This document shows positions 42,348 through 50,631 of a stretch of DNA of 64,000 nt, piece by piece; within the stretch, counting starts at the first letter, position 1; the number at the start of each line of letters is the position of its first letter. The DNA lies in assembly GCF_005116665.1 (NCBI RefSeq), contig NZ_SWCJ01000006.1:62001-126000 (forward strand), given 5' to 3'. The position numbers and the translations under genes were made by a program. Below the pieces are notes generated by a model. It had not been told where the DNA came from. It saw only the letters and a list, made by a program, of their open reading frames with translations, and searched no databases. The stretch comes from Ferrimonas aestuarii. Lineage in GTDB: Bacteria > Pseudomonadota > Gammaproteobacteria > Enterobacterales > Shewanellaceae.

Positions 42348-44147
42348 ATGAACGTGGACCAAATCCTGGCCGATTGTCAGGTTCCTGTATTGGGCATCTG
42401 TGCCTACAGTGGTACCGGAAAGACTACCCTGCTGAAGAAGCTGATTCCTGAGCTAAACCGTCGCGGTAAGCGCTTAGCCGTGGTGAAGCACGCCCACCAC
42501 AACTTCGACGTTGATGTACCAGGCAAAGACTCTTACGAGCTGCGTAAATGCGGCGCCGAACAGATGCTGGTGGCCTCCCACGTACGTCGCTGCCTGATGG
42601 CAGAGAGAATGACCGATGGTGACCCAGATCTAAAAGAGCTGTTGGGTATGATCGACCAAACTCGTGTCGACATGATCCTGGTCGAAGGCTTCAAAAAGCT
42701 ACCGCTGCCAAAGCTGGAACTGCACCGCGCCGAGGTTGGCAAGCCATTCGTATTCACCCACGATGATGCTATCGAAGCGATCGCCGTGGATGCGGATACT
42801 CAGCTACCAGAGGACATTGAACTGCCGGTCATGGACATCAATGACCTAAACGGCATCGCCGATTTCATAGAGCAGTTCGCCGCCGACTGGAAGCCGGTGG
42901 GTTATGCCCCCCTAGGCAGCTGTGGCTGTGATGACATGACCCGCAAGCAACTGTCTGTGGCTCAGGGCATCGCCCGCATCCTAAAAGAGGTAAAGCCGGT
43001 AACCGAAGCGGAAACCGCGCCTCTAATGGAAAGCCAAAACCGAGTTTTATCTCAAGATATCCACTCGCCAATCAATGTGCCGCAGCACACCAACTCGGCC
43101 ATGGACGGTTACGCCATCGCCCTAGATGACAACTGCGACAGCTATAAAGTGGTGGCACAAGTGATGGCGGGTTATCACTACGACGGCACCCTAAAAGCGG
43201 GCGAAGCGGTCAAAATCATGACCGGTGCCCCTCTGCCTGCTGGCGCAGACACCGTTGTGATGCGTGAGCTGGCCACCGAAGACAACGACCAAGTTCAATT
43301 CGAAGGCACCATTGAGCTTGGTCAAAACGTTCGCCAAGCAGGTGAAGATATTGCGACTGGCGCTCTGGCCATTCACTCTGGCAAACGCATCGGTGCTGCC
43401 GAGCAAGGTTTGCTGGCTTCTTTAGGTTTGAATCAACTGCCAGTGTGGCGCAAACCCAAGGTGGCCGTATTCTCCACTGGCGACGAAGTGTGCCAGCCGG
43501 GTGAACCACTTAAACCGAACTGCATCTTTGACTCCAACCGCTTCACGGTTCAGGGCATGTTGCAGAAACTGGGCTGTGAAGTCATCGATCTGGGCATCTT
43601 AGAAGATACCGAAGAGGCGATGGCCACAGCACTTGAGAAAGCCGCCGCCCAAGCAGACGTCGTGATCACCTCCGGTGGTGTCTCCGTTGGCGATGCTGAC
43701 TTTATTAAGCCAGTGATGGAGCGCCTGGGCAGCATCGACTTCTGGCGCATCTCCATGCGTCCAGGTCGGCCGTTGGCGTTCGGTAAAATTGGCGACACCC
43801 TGTTGTTTGGCTTGCCAGGCAACCCAGTCGCGGTAATGGTCTCCTTCATGCAGTTCGTGCAACCGGCGCTGCGCAAGATGATGGGTGAGCCAAACTGGAA
43901 ACCGCAAATGTTCCGTGCCACCGCAACCGAATCGATGTTAACCCGTGTGGGCCGAACCGAGTTCCAACGTGGTATCATGAAACTCAACGCGCTAGGCGAA
44001 TTGGAAGTCGCTACTACAGGCTACCAAGGATCGGGGGTACTCAGCTCTATGGTGCTGGGTAACTGCTTAATCGTAATTGATGAATGCCAGGCCGAGGTTA
44101 ACCCAGGCGATAAAGTTTGGGTTCAGCCATTTGCCGATCTGCTGTAG
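42348..44147 (+). CDS. MobB-MoeA fusion protein
   Basis: A 599-aa bifunctional protein. Residues 1-~170 are MobB: P-loop CAYSGTGKTTLLKKL, VKHAHHNFDVD, and ILVEGFKKLPLPKLELHR. A short linker with CGCDDM leads to MoeA (about 190-599), which inserts molybdenum or tungsten into adenylylated molybdopterin: PQHTNSAMDGYAI, TGAPLPAGADTVVMRE, TSGGVSVGDADFIKPV and GLPGNPVAVMVSF. Each half is complete, so this is a genuine fusion as known in Shewanella-type bacteria and not a read-through artefact. It places metal insertion (MoeA) and guanylylation support (MobB) on one chain. The gene starts 1 nt after mobA and ends 9 nt before moaA. Confidence 0.94.
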   Translation: MNVDQILADCQVPVLGICAYSGTGKTTLLKKLIPELNRRGKRLAVVKHAHHNFDVDVPGKDSYELRKCGAEQMLVASHVRRCLMAERMTDGDPDLKELLGMIDQTRVDMILVEGFKKLPLPKLELHRAEVGKPFVFTHDDAIEAIAVDADTQLPEDIELPVMDINDLNGIADFIEQFAADWKPVGYAPLGSCGCDDMTRKQLSVAQGIARILKEVKPVTEAETAPLMESQNRVLSQDIHSPINVPQHTNSAMDGYAIALDDNCDSYKVVAQVMAGYHYDGTLKAGEAVKIMTGAPLPAGADTVVMRELATEDNDQVQFEGTIELGQNVRQAGEDIATGALAIHSGKRIGAAEQGLLASLGLNQLPVWRKPKVAVFSTGDEVCQPGEPLKPNCIFDSNRFTVQGMLQKLGCEVIDLGILEDTEEAMATALEKAAAQADVVITSGGVSVGDADFIKPVMERLGSIDFWRISMRPGRPLAFGKIGDTLLFGLPGNPVAVMVSFMQFVQPALRKMMGEPNWKPQMFRATATESMLTRVGRTEFQRGIMKLNALGELEVATTGYQGSGVLSSMVLGNCLIVIDECQAEVNPGDKVWVQPFADLL

Positions 44148-44156
44148 GAACTGCCA

Positions 44157-45143
44157 ATGAGCTTGATGGACGGCTTCGGCCGTAAAATTGATTATCTGCG
44201 CCTATCGGTGACGGATCGCTGCGATTTTCGTTGTGTATACTGCATGAGCGAAAACCCCACCTTCCTGCGCCGCGATGACGTACTGACTCTGGAAGAGCTG
44301 AGCACCATTGCTCGTGCCTTTACCGAGCTCGGCGTAGAGCGCATCCGCCTGACTGGCGGCGAACCTCTGGTGCGTACCGACCTGCCGGTTCTGGTGCGCA
44401 AACTGGGCAAACTGCCAGGCCTAAAAGACCTGTCGATGACCACCAATGGCTCTAGACTGACCAAGTTTGCTGACGTGCTCGCTGGCAATGGCCTACAACG
44501 TCTGAACATCTCTTTGGATACCCTGGAAGCGGATCGTTTCGCCGAGGTAACCCGCAAGGGCAACCTAGAGCGAGTGCTGGCAGGCATCGACTCGGCCACC
44601 AAAGCTGGGTTTGAGCGAGTGAAGCTCAATGCGGTAATCATGAAGGGTCAAAACGACCACGAGGTGCTGGATCTGGTCAATTTTGCTCGCGATAAAGGCT
44701 GTGACATCAGCTTCATCGAAGAGATGCCTCTAGGTGCCATCGAAGAGGAGCGTCGCGACAACACCCTGTGTACCAGCGACGAAGTTCGAGCACTGATTGA
44801 GCCTCAATACCCACTCACGGCTTCCTCCGAACGTACCGGTGGTCCAGCTCGTTACTACAAGATGGCTGACAGTGACATCCGCATCGGCTTTATCTCCCCT
44901 CACAGCCATAACTTCTGCCACGAATGTAACCGAGTTCGCGTTACCGTAAAGGGCGAACTGCTGCTGTGTCTGGGCAACGAGAACTCCGTCGACCTGAAGC
45001 AGGTGCTGCGTGACAACGATGGCGACGTGGAAGCAGTAAAGGCAGCCGTCATCAAAGCGATGAAGGTAAAACCTGAAAAGCACCTATTCGGCCACGAAGA
45101 CGGCACGCAAATTCTGCGCTTTATGAGCCTCACTGGCGGCTAG
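44157..45143 (+). CDS. moaA: MoaA, GTP 3',8-cyclase
   Basis: A radical-SAM enzyme for the first step of molybdopterin synthesis, 328 aa. The SAM cluster ligands are CDFRCVYC (Cys22, 26, 29), followed by the RLTGGEPLVR SAM-binding strand. The C-terminal cluster ligands appear as CHECNRVRVTVKGELLLC, and the chain ends in MSLTGG with the catalytically important terminal Gly-Gly. It is the last gene of the operon, before a strong terminator. moaB, C, D and E are not in this window, so only this step of precursor synthesis is tied to tungstate import. Confidence 0.96.
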   Translation: MSLMDGFGRKIDYLRLSVTDRCDFRCVYCMSENPTFLRRDDVLTLEELSTIARAFTELGVERIRLTGGEPLVRTDLPVLVRKLGKLPGLKDLSMTTNGSRLTKFADVLAGNGLQRLNISLDTLEADRFAEVTRKGNLERVLAGIDSATKAGFERVKLNAVIMKGQNDHEVLDLVNFARDKGCDISFIEEMPLGAIEEERRDNTLCTSDEVRALIEPQYPLTASSERTGGPARYYKMADSDIRIGFISPHSHNFCHECNRVRVTVKGELLLCLGNENSVDLKQVLRDNDGDVEAVKAAVIKAMKVKPEKHLFGHEDGTQILRFMSLTGG

Positions 45144-45159
45144 TTCACCCAGATACAAT

Positions 45160-45197
45160 AAAACCCCAAACCTAGAGATAGGCTTGGGGTTTTTTCT
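45160..45197 (+). terminator. Rho-independent terminator of the tup-moco operon
   Basis: An ACCCCAA-rich arm pairs with TTGGGGT, with one mismatch and a 3-bp extension, and is followed by a T-rich run (GGGGTTTTTTCTTA). Confidence 0.85.
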
Positions 45198-45238
45198 TAC
45201 CAATTCGCGCTAACAAACCAGTATTCAATCAGGTGGTA

Positions 45239-46015
45239 CTACAGCATAATCTCAGCCAATGTCTGTGCCGTACGCAGCTGAACCTCAGGAATTGCTTCTT
45301 CGATCTTTAGGTTCATCTTGTTGGCCGTGGTAACGATACGTGTCTCGTACACAATCCAGTTGTAGTTATCGCCACGGGTCACCGAACTGTTGTTGGTAGA
45401 GCTCATGCGAGTATTGCGATCCGCCGTTCCTTTAACGCTGCTGTTCTTGGTGGTATTGGCAATGGAGTCGCCGTCCAGAGGACGCTCACGCATCTGCACG
45501 TCCATCACAAAGGTGTAATAAACATCTTCCACCAACGTATCCGCAAGAAAGCCTGCAGCCGCACCAACCAGAGCTAGACCTGCCGTATCGCGACCGTCCA
45601 TGCCTGCAACAGAACCGATGGCAGCAAGAGTGGCACCGCCTTCAAGGCCGCCTTTGTAACCCGAATTCAAAAAACGATCCGCGCCCGCTTTATCGGTCTT
45701 CTCAGCGGAAACAATGGATGCGGTAATCATCAAATTAGCTTGATCGGGATCATCGGTCACCACAAACCCTTCGCTGCGGAAAATGTTCTCCAAGTTGCGT
45801 TGCATCGGCTTGCGCATGGAGTTGCCGCTCAAATCCCTCACCTTGGCATACACAACTCGCTTAGAAGGTGCCATTGGCTCCAATACGACAGAGTAAGAGG
45901 TTTTTGACTCAACAGACAGATCCTGCTTTTTCATCGCAGTCTGAGCCGCAGTACACCCCAGCAACACCGTAGTAAGCATACCTACCGTTGCCAATTTCAG
46001 AATAGATCGATTCAC
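45239..46015 (-). CDS. TraT-like complement-resistance/surface-exclusion lipoprotein
   Basis: A 258-aa outer-membrane lipoprotein of the TraT family. The start is placed at GTG 46015, where GGAG lies 6 nt upstream; longer in-frame alternatives would break the signal peptide. The lipobox is VLLGC. Family motifs are VVLEPMAPSKRVVYAKVRDLSGN, the Gly/Ala-rich hydrophobic stretches GYKGGLEGGATLAAIGSVAG and AGLALVGAAAGFLADTLVEDVYY that could span or lie in the membrane, and the C-terminal NWIVYETRIVTTANKMNL. Plasmid TraT blocks conjugal entry and complement; chromosomal versions in aquatic bacteria have unclear roles. No conjugation gene is nearby. Confidence 0.85.
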   Translation of the reverse strand: MNRSILKLATVGMLTTVLLGCTAAQTAMKKQDLSVESKTSYSVVLEPMAPSKRVVYAKVRDLSGNSMRKPMQRNLENIFRSEGFVVTDDPDQANLMITASIVSAEKTDKAGADRFLNSGYKGGLEGGATLAAIGSVAGMDGRDTAGLALVGAAAGFLADTLVEDVYYTFVMDVQMRERPLDGDSIANTTKNSSVKGTADRNTRMSSTNNSSVTRGDNYNWIVYETRIVTTANKMNLKIEEAIPEVQLRTAQTLAEIML

Positions 46016-46400
46016 TTTGCACTCCATTGATACCAACTTCAAACCCGACTCACCCATCGCACGTTTGCCAATCCGCATTAGAGCTACTCAAGAAGGCAGA
46101 TGGCCGGATTAACGAGAATACTCATTAAAAAAATCGACCAGCCTGAGGGCATCAGGCCGACCGACAAATGTGTGTTTTGATCCTTCACCGCACACACCGC
46201 TCAAATAGCCTTGGTGCATAAGGTTTTCAGATAACCACATGAATATATCGTGCAAATCCACCGCCGAAATTAATAACAAGTTACTGGTTTTAATTAACTA
46301 ACCGAGAAAAACAAAAGTGGACTGTGGAAAAGAGTTTGAAAACAAACCATGATAAGTCCAATGACAAAACCCACTAGGATGTGAGTTAACGAGGTGGTTA
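46016..46400. other. Gene-free stretch between the TraT-like gene and the 46401 gene
   Basis: About 385 bp of A+T-rich sequence upstream of two divergent genes. A small hairpin, GCCTGA-N5-TCAGGC, is at 46141-46157, with a T-run 10 nt further on the minus strand. No coding sequence is credible. Confidence 0.4.
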
Positions 46401-46871
46401 ATGGAACAGACCCAAATCGAATTACACCAATCCAAATATCAAGACATGTTCTCCAGAGGCTACGAACTCGTCTGCTATCTGCTTTGGGGAATGGTCATCA
46501 CCGTGGCATTTGCTTGGATAACCAGGTCCGAATCAACAGGTGTTGATTGGTCGTTTTTCGTCTATGCCTTAGGGCCAGTTTTGCCCATGATCTATTTTGG
46601 TGTGCGCTACAAAAGCGGCACTAAAACGCTGATACTCAATGACGAGGGTTTTACCCTTTTGACCTACAATGAAAAAAGCCAGTTTAGTTGGTCTGATTTT
46701 CGGAACTACAAAATCTCTCGTTCCCACCCCTATGACATTATCATCTTAAATTCTAAGTACGGTAAGACAGAGTTCAGCTATTACGCTTTTGATAAGCAGC
46801 AACGACAGCAACTGTTTGAGATCTTGGACGCCAAACTCAATGAGAGAAGATCGCTGTTTGAGGATGATTAG
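46401..46871 (+). CDS. Small membrane protein of unknown function
   Basis: A 156-aa protein with two adjacent TM helices (about residues 20-42, LVCYLLWGMVITVAFAWI, and 50-70, FFVYALGPVLPMIYFGV), followed by a ~85-residue soluble domain resembling the bacterial PH-like domains in which alternating strands end in a C-terminal helix (KTLILNDEGFTLLTYNEKSQFSWSD, DIIILNSKYGKTEFSYYAFD). No enzymatic motif is present. It is monocistronic with a strong terminator just before the tRNA genes, which are on the other strand. Confidence 0.65.
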   Translation: MEQTQIELHQSKYQDMFSRGYELVCYLLWGMVITVAFAWITRSESTGVDWSFFVYALGPVLPMIYFGVRYKSGTKTLILNDEGFTLLTYNEKSQFSWSDFRNYKISRSHPYDIIILNSKYGKTEFSYYAFDKQQRQQLFEILDAKLNERRSLFEDD

Positions 46872-46875
46872 AAAC

Positions 46876-46907
46876 GAAAAAGGCCAGTCTTTCGACTGGC
46901 CTTTTTC
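46876..46907. terminator. Bidirectional terminator between the 46401 gene and tRNA-His
   Basis: A perfect 14-bp stem (46876-46889 with 46894-46907) around TTTC, with A5 and T5 tracts at the ends. It closes both converging transcripts. Confidence 0.88.
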
Positions 46908-46914
46908 TGAATAA

Positions 46915-46991
46915 TGGGGTGGCTGATGGGATTTGAACCCACGACAACCGGAATCACAATCCGGGACTCTACCAACTGAGCTACAGCCACC
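46915..46991 (-). tRNA. tRNA-His (anticodon GTG)
   Basis: A 77-nt minus-strand tRNA including the extra 5' G-1 (46991) typical of tRNA-His and an encoded CCA (46915-46917). The anticodon GTG is at 46955-46957. The T loop reads TTTGAAT, so position 56 is U in place of the nearly invariant C. Confidence 0.95.
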
Positions 46992-47036
46992 ACTACAAAT
47001 TTTTGTCTTCTCATCCACACCCAGCTGCGCGGAGTA

Positions 47037-47113
47037 TGGCGCGCCCAGGAGGATTCGAACCCCCGGCCTCACCCTCCGGAGGGGTGCGCTCTATCCAGCT
47101 GAGCTATGGGCGC
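47037..47113 (-). tRNA. tRNA-Arg (anticodon CCG)
   Basis: A 77-nt minus-strand tRNA with acceptor stem GCGCCCA/TGGGCGC, anticodon loop CTCCGGA (anticodon CCG at 47077-47079), a normal T loop TTCGAAT and encoded CCA at 47037-47039. It lies 45 bp upstream of tRNA-His, probably on the same transcript. Confidence 0.95.
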
Positions 47114-47238
47114 TTCCTTTCGACGGCGGCTATAATATGTGGATCCCCTCCCTGCGTCCAACAATTTTTGCCAAAAACGCTTCAACCGTGCAAAAAATAG
47201 CTAAGACGGTGGTTTTTGTCACCATCTTAAGCTGAATT

Positions 47239-49257
47239 TCACTTTTTCTGCTTCAGCATGGCGCGCAAATTAGCAATATTCGCCTTCCCTGCCGCTTGGC
47301 GCTGCTGCTCCGTTTGGCGACGATTGCCCTTATCCCAGTCCAGATCGTCCTGAGGCAGCTCGGCTAAGAATCGGCTTGGCTCGCAACGAATCTGCTCACC
47401 ATATTGTCGCCGCTCCTTACACAGAGTAAAAATTAGCTCCTTTTGCGCCCGAGTAATGCCCACATAGGCCAGGCGGCGCTCCTCCTCGACGTTACCCTCA
47501 TCCAAACTGCTTTGGTGCGGCAACAAGCCCTCCTCCATGCCGACCATAAAAACGTAATGGAACTCCAAGCCTTTAGAGGCATGCAAGGTCATTAGCTGCA
47601 CCTGATCCGCCTCCTCCTCTTCTTGGTTCCGTTCCATCATGTCGCGCAAGGTCAAACGAGTCACCACCTGAGGCAGAGTCATCGGCTCTTCTAGGTCATC
47701 ACCTTCAATCATGTCGGTGATCCAGCGATACAGCTCTGACACATTCTTCATCCGCATCTCCGCTGCCTTAGGGCTAGGGGAGGTATCGTAAAGAAAGTCT
47801 TCGTAGTTAATCTCTCGAACCAGATCTTTCAGCGCCGCCAGTGTATCGCCTCGAGCGGCGCGATCACCCAGCTCCACCAGCCAACGGGTAAACACCATCA
47901 CCGATTCCGCTGCGGCTTTGGGCAGATGCTGTTCCAGATCCGGCTCAAATGCCGCCGCAAATAGGCTGATTTGGCGCTGGTTGGCTAACCGACCCAGCTT
48001 CTCTAGAGTCGCCGGCCCCATGCCCCGCTTAGGCACGTTGCACACGCGCAGGAAGGCGTTGTCGTCATCACCATTCACCAACAGGCGCAGGTAGCCCATG
48101 ATGTCTTTAATCTCGGCACGGGAGAAAAATGAGGTGCCTCCCGACATCTTATAAGGGATGCGGTTGGTCATCAGCGCTTTTTCAAACAGCCGCGCCTGAT
48201 GGTTACCTCGATAGAGAATGGCGTACTCTTTGTAATCGGTACGATTAACGAAGCGATGTCGAATCAGCTCGGCAACCACCCGCTCCGCTTCATGATCCTC
48301 GTTGTTGGCAGTCAACACTTTCAGCGGCTCGCCGTAGCCCAGTTCTGAAAACAGGGTTTTCTCATATACGTGAGGGTTATTGGCAATAAGAATGTTGGCG
48401 GATTTCAAAATTCGCTGGCTAGAGCGGTAGTTCTGCTCCAGCTTGATCAAATTCAGCTTGGGGAAGTCTTTCTGCAGCAACACCAAGTTTTGTGGCTTGG
48501 CACCACGCCAAGAGTAGATCGACTGGTCGTCATCCCCAACCACGGTAAAACGAGCTCGCTGGCCCACCAGTAACTTCACCAACTGGTACTGACTGGTGTT
48601 GGTATCCTGATACTCATCCACCAGCAGATAGCGGATGCGATTCTGCCAGCGTTCTCGCACCTCCTCATTGGAAGCCAACAACAGGGTTGGCACCATGATG
48701 AGATCGTCAAAATCCATGGCGTTGTAGGCTTTTAGGTGATCTCGGTAGCGACCATAAAGCTGAGCAAACAGCATCATCTGCGGATCGCTGCTGCGCTCCA
48801 GCGCCTTCTCCGGCAGGATCAGATCGTTCTTCCAATTACTGATGGTGTTGATCAGAGCATTGAGTAGATCTTTATCTTCCTCAAGCTCATCGGCGGTCAA
48901 CTCTTTCAGTAGTGCCAGGGTGTCCTGATCATCAAATAGGGTGAAGTTGGACTTGATGCCCACGGACTTATGCTCACGGCGCAGAATCTCTAACCCCAAG
49001 GTGTGGAAAGTGGATACCCATAAACCACGGGCCTCCTTTTTACCTAAGGTTTGGGCGACCCGCTCACGCATCTCACGAGAGGCCTTGTTGGTAAAGGTCA
49101 CCGCTGCAATGTGTCTGGCTTGATAACCGCACTGCTGCACCAGATGCGCAATCTTATTGGTGATTACTCGGGTTTTGCCACTGCCAGCCCCCGCCAATAC
49201 CAGACAGGGGCCGGATACGTACTCTACCGCCGCCTGCTGCCCTGGATTCAGTCTCAT
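47239..49257 (-). CDS. rep: Rep, ATP-dependent 3'-5' DNA helicase
   Basis: A superfamily-1A helicase that clears protein blocks ahead of the replisome and restarts forks. It is 672 aa, compared with 673 in E. coli. The start at 49257 has GGAG 5 nt upstream and gives the exact family N terminus [31 protein letters not shown], with Walker A GAGSGKT. The later motifs are [44 protein letters not shown] and YVGITRAQ. It is divergent from ubiK. Single gene, no unusual features. Confidence 0.97.
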   Translation of the reverse strand: MRLNPGQQAAVEYVSGPCLVLAGAGSGKTRVITNKIAHLVQQCGYQARHIAAVTFTNKASREMRERVAQTLGKKEARGLWVSTFHTLGLEILRREHKSVGIKSNFTLFDDQDTLALLKELTADELEEDKDLLNALINTISNWKNDLILPEKALERSSDPQMMLFAQLYGRYRDHLKAYNAMDFDDLIMVPTLLLASNEEVRERWQNRIRYLLVDEYQDTNTSQYQLVKLLVGQRARFTVVGDDDQSIYSWRGAKPQNLVLLQKDFPKLNLIKLEQNYRSSQRILKSANILIANNPHVYEKTLFSELGYGEPLKVLTANNEDHEAERVVAELIRHRFVNRTDYKEYAILYRGNHQARLFEKALMTNRIPYKMSGGTSFFSRAEIKDIMGYLRLLVNGDDDNAFLRVCNVPKRGMGPATLEKLGRLANQRQISLFAAAFEPDLEQHLPKAAAESVMVFTRWLVELGDRAARGDTLAALKDLVREINYEDFLYDTSPSPKAAEMRMKNVSELYRWITDMIEGDDLEEPMTLPQVVTRLTLRDMMERNQEEEEADQVQLMTLHASKGLEFHYVFMVGMEEGLLPHQSSLDEGNVEEERRLAYVGITRAQKELIFTLCKERRQYGEQIRCEPSRFLAELPQDDLDWDKGNRRQTEQQRQAAGKANIANLRAMLKQKK

Positions 49258-49383
49258 CTTAACTCCCATTCGAACTCAGCCGAGTATTCTAGCGCAGATC
49301 CACAGAGAAACGGCAATGGAACAACAGCGACTCGCCCATTGTTCTTTGATACCATGAGATTACGCGTTATGGAGTAACCCAAA

Positions 49384-49638
49384 ATGATCAATACAGACAA
49401 ACTGGAACAGATTGCTAAGCAGATGAACGATGCCCTTCCATCAGGGATCAAAGCCGCTGCTGACGACTTCGAAGCCAAAGCCAAAACCATTCTGCAGAGC
49501 CAACTGTCTAAACTGGACATGGTGAGCCGCGAAGAGTTTGACCGTCAATCCGCAGTATTGGCTAAGACTCGCCAGATGGTCGAAACCTTGGAAGCCCGTC
49601 TGAATGAGCTAGAACAGAAGCACAGCGACGATTGCTAA
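49384..49638 (+). CDS. ubiK: UbiK, ubiquinone biosynthesis accessory factor
   Basis: An 84-aa protein of the BMFP/YqiC family. It begins MINTDKLEQIAKQMNDALP, a conserved amphipathic membrane-associating helix, and ends with a predicted trimeric coiled coil (FDRQSAVLAKTRQMVETLEARLNELEQK). UbiK binds UbiJ and promotes aerobic ubiquinone synthesis and, in pathogens, virulence. The length is typical. It is divergent from rep, with a 126-bp intergenic region. Confidence 0.9.
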   Translation: MINTDKLEQIAKQMNDALPSGIKAAADDFEAKAKTILQSQLSKLDMVSREEFDRQSAVLAKTRQMVETLEARLNELEQKHSDDC

Positions 49639-49859
49639 ACCGCTTATGCCCCAAATAGCCATTTGGGGCGCATCAAACTCGCTTCCTCAAGCGACGACCA
49701 TTGCTGGCTTTGCCATTAGTTCCCGTCATTTCAAAGAAGTTCGAAAAAGGCGAAGCAGTTCAACATTCACACACCAGATTTACGATTGTCGTTGACCTTG
49801 GGGTAGCTCCAGGGTTTAGCTTACGCTGAAATTATTTCATTCACTTTGAGGACCCACTC

Positions 49860-50504
49860 GTGAGCAAGCGTATTGCCCTAGCACTGGCCCTAGCCATCGC
49901 CCCATTAAGCAGCTGGGCGGCCCAATTTGTCGAAGGCACCCACTACACCGTAGTAAGCCAAGGCCCGGCCACCGAAAAGCCCACCATTAAAGAGTTTTTC
50001 TCCCTGTACTGCCACAACTGCGAAACCATGGAGAAACGCTACCTGCCGCTGATCAAGCCTGGTCTGGATAAGTCCATCGACTTTCAGCAAGGCCACGTTA
50101 ACTGGAAGCAGGACCACATCAACACCGAAGTGGCGCTGTCTCTAGCAGTCATGCAGGAGATGGGTGTAGCAGACAAAGTGAAAAAGCCGATGTTTGACGC
50201 CCTGATCGTACCGCACAACCACGGTCCAGGTGAGCACCACGAAAACGAAGATAAAGTAAAAAACCGCGATGACATCAAAGCGGTATTTACCGCCGCTGGC
50301 GTTGACGTTGCTGACTACGACAAAATTGCCGAAAGCACTCAGGTTAAGAAGAAGATCATGACCTGGATGCTGGAACAGCAAAAATTCCAGATTCAGAGCG
50401 TTCCCACCTTTATCGTTAACGATAAGTACATGATCAATATGGGAAGCATCCAAACTCTGGGTCAGTTAACTGACCTAATGAACTGGCTAGCGACCCAAAA
50501 ATAA
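49860..50504 (+). CDS. DsbA-family thiol:disulfide oxidoreductase with CHNC active site
   Basis: A 214-aa periplasmic protein starting at GTG 49860 (GAGGA upstream). The signal peptide ends SSWAA. The thioredoxin fold with inserted helical domain matches DsbA: VSQGPATEKPTIKEFFSLYCHNC then a long helical insertion and the cis-Pro strand SVPTFIVNDKY. The active site is CHNC, unlike the CPHC of E. coli DsbA, and the inserted dipeptide controls redox potential, so its activity may be less oxidising. Multihaem cytochromes and Tat enzymes nearby would need disulfide management; the link is only inference. It is followed by a strong terminator. Confidence 0.9.
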   Translation: MSKRIALALALAIAPLSSWAAQFVEGTHYTVVSQGPATEKPTIKEFFSLYCHNCETMEKRYLPLIKPGLDKSIDFQQGHVNWKQDHINTEVALSLAVMQEMGVADKVKKPMFDALIVPHNHGPGEHHENEDKVKNRDDIKAVFTAAGVDVADYDKIAESTQVKKKIMTWMLEQQKFQIQSVPTFIVNDKYMINMGSIQTLGQLTDLMNWLATQK

Positions 50505-50521
50505 GCCAGCTGAAATAGATA

Positions 50522-50551
50522 AAAAACGCCCTCATTAGTGAGGGCGTTTTT
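50522..50551 (+). terminator. Rho-independent terminator of the DsbA gene
   Basis: A 13-bp perfect stem (50522-50534 with 50539-50551) around TTAG, ending in TTTTT. Confidence 0.87.
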
Positions 50552-50631
50552 GTGAGTCGCCTCCGCAACACTGTTCAAAATTTGTTATCGGCTCACAAAC
50601 CCTCTCCAAAAAGTTCGTTACGCTGCGGCGG

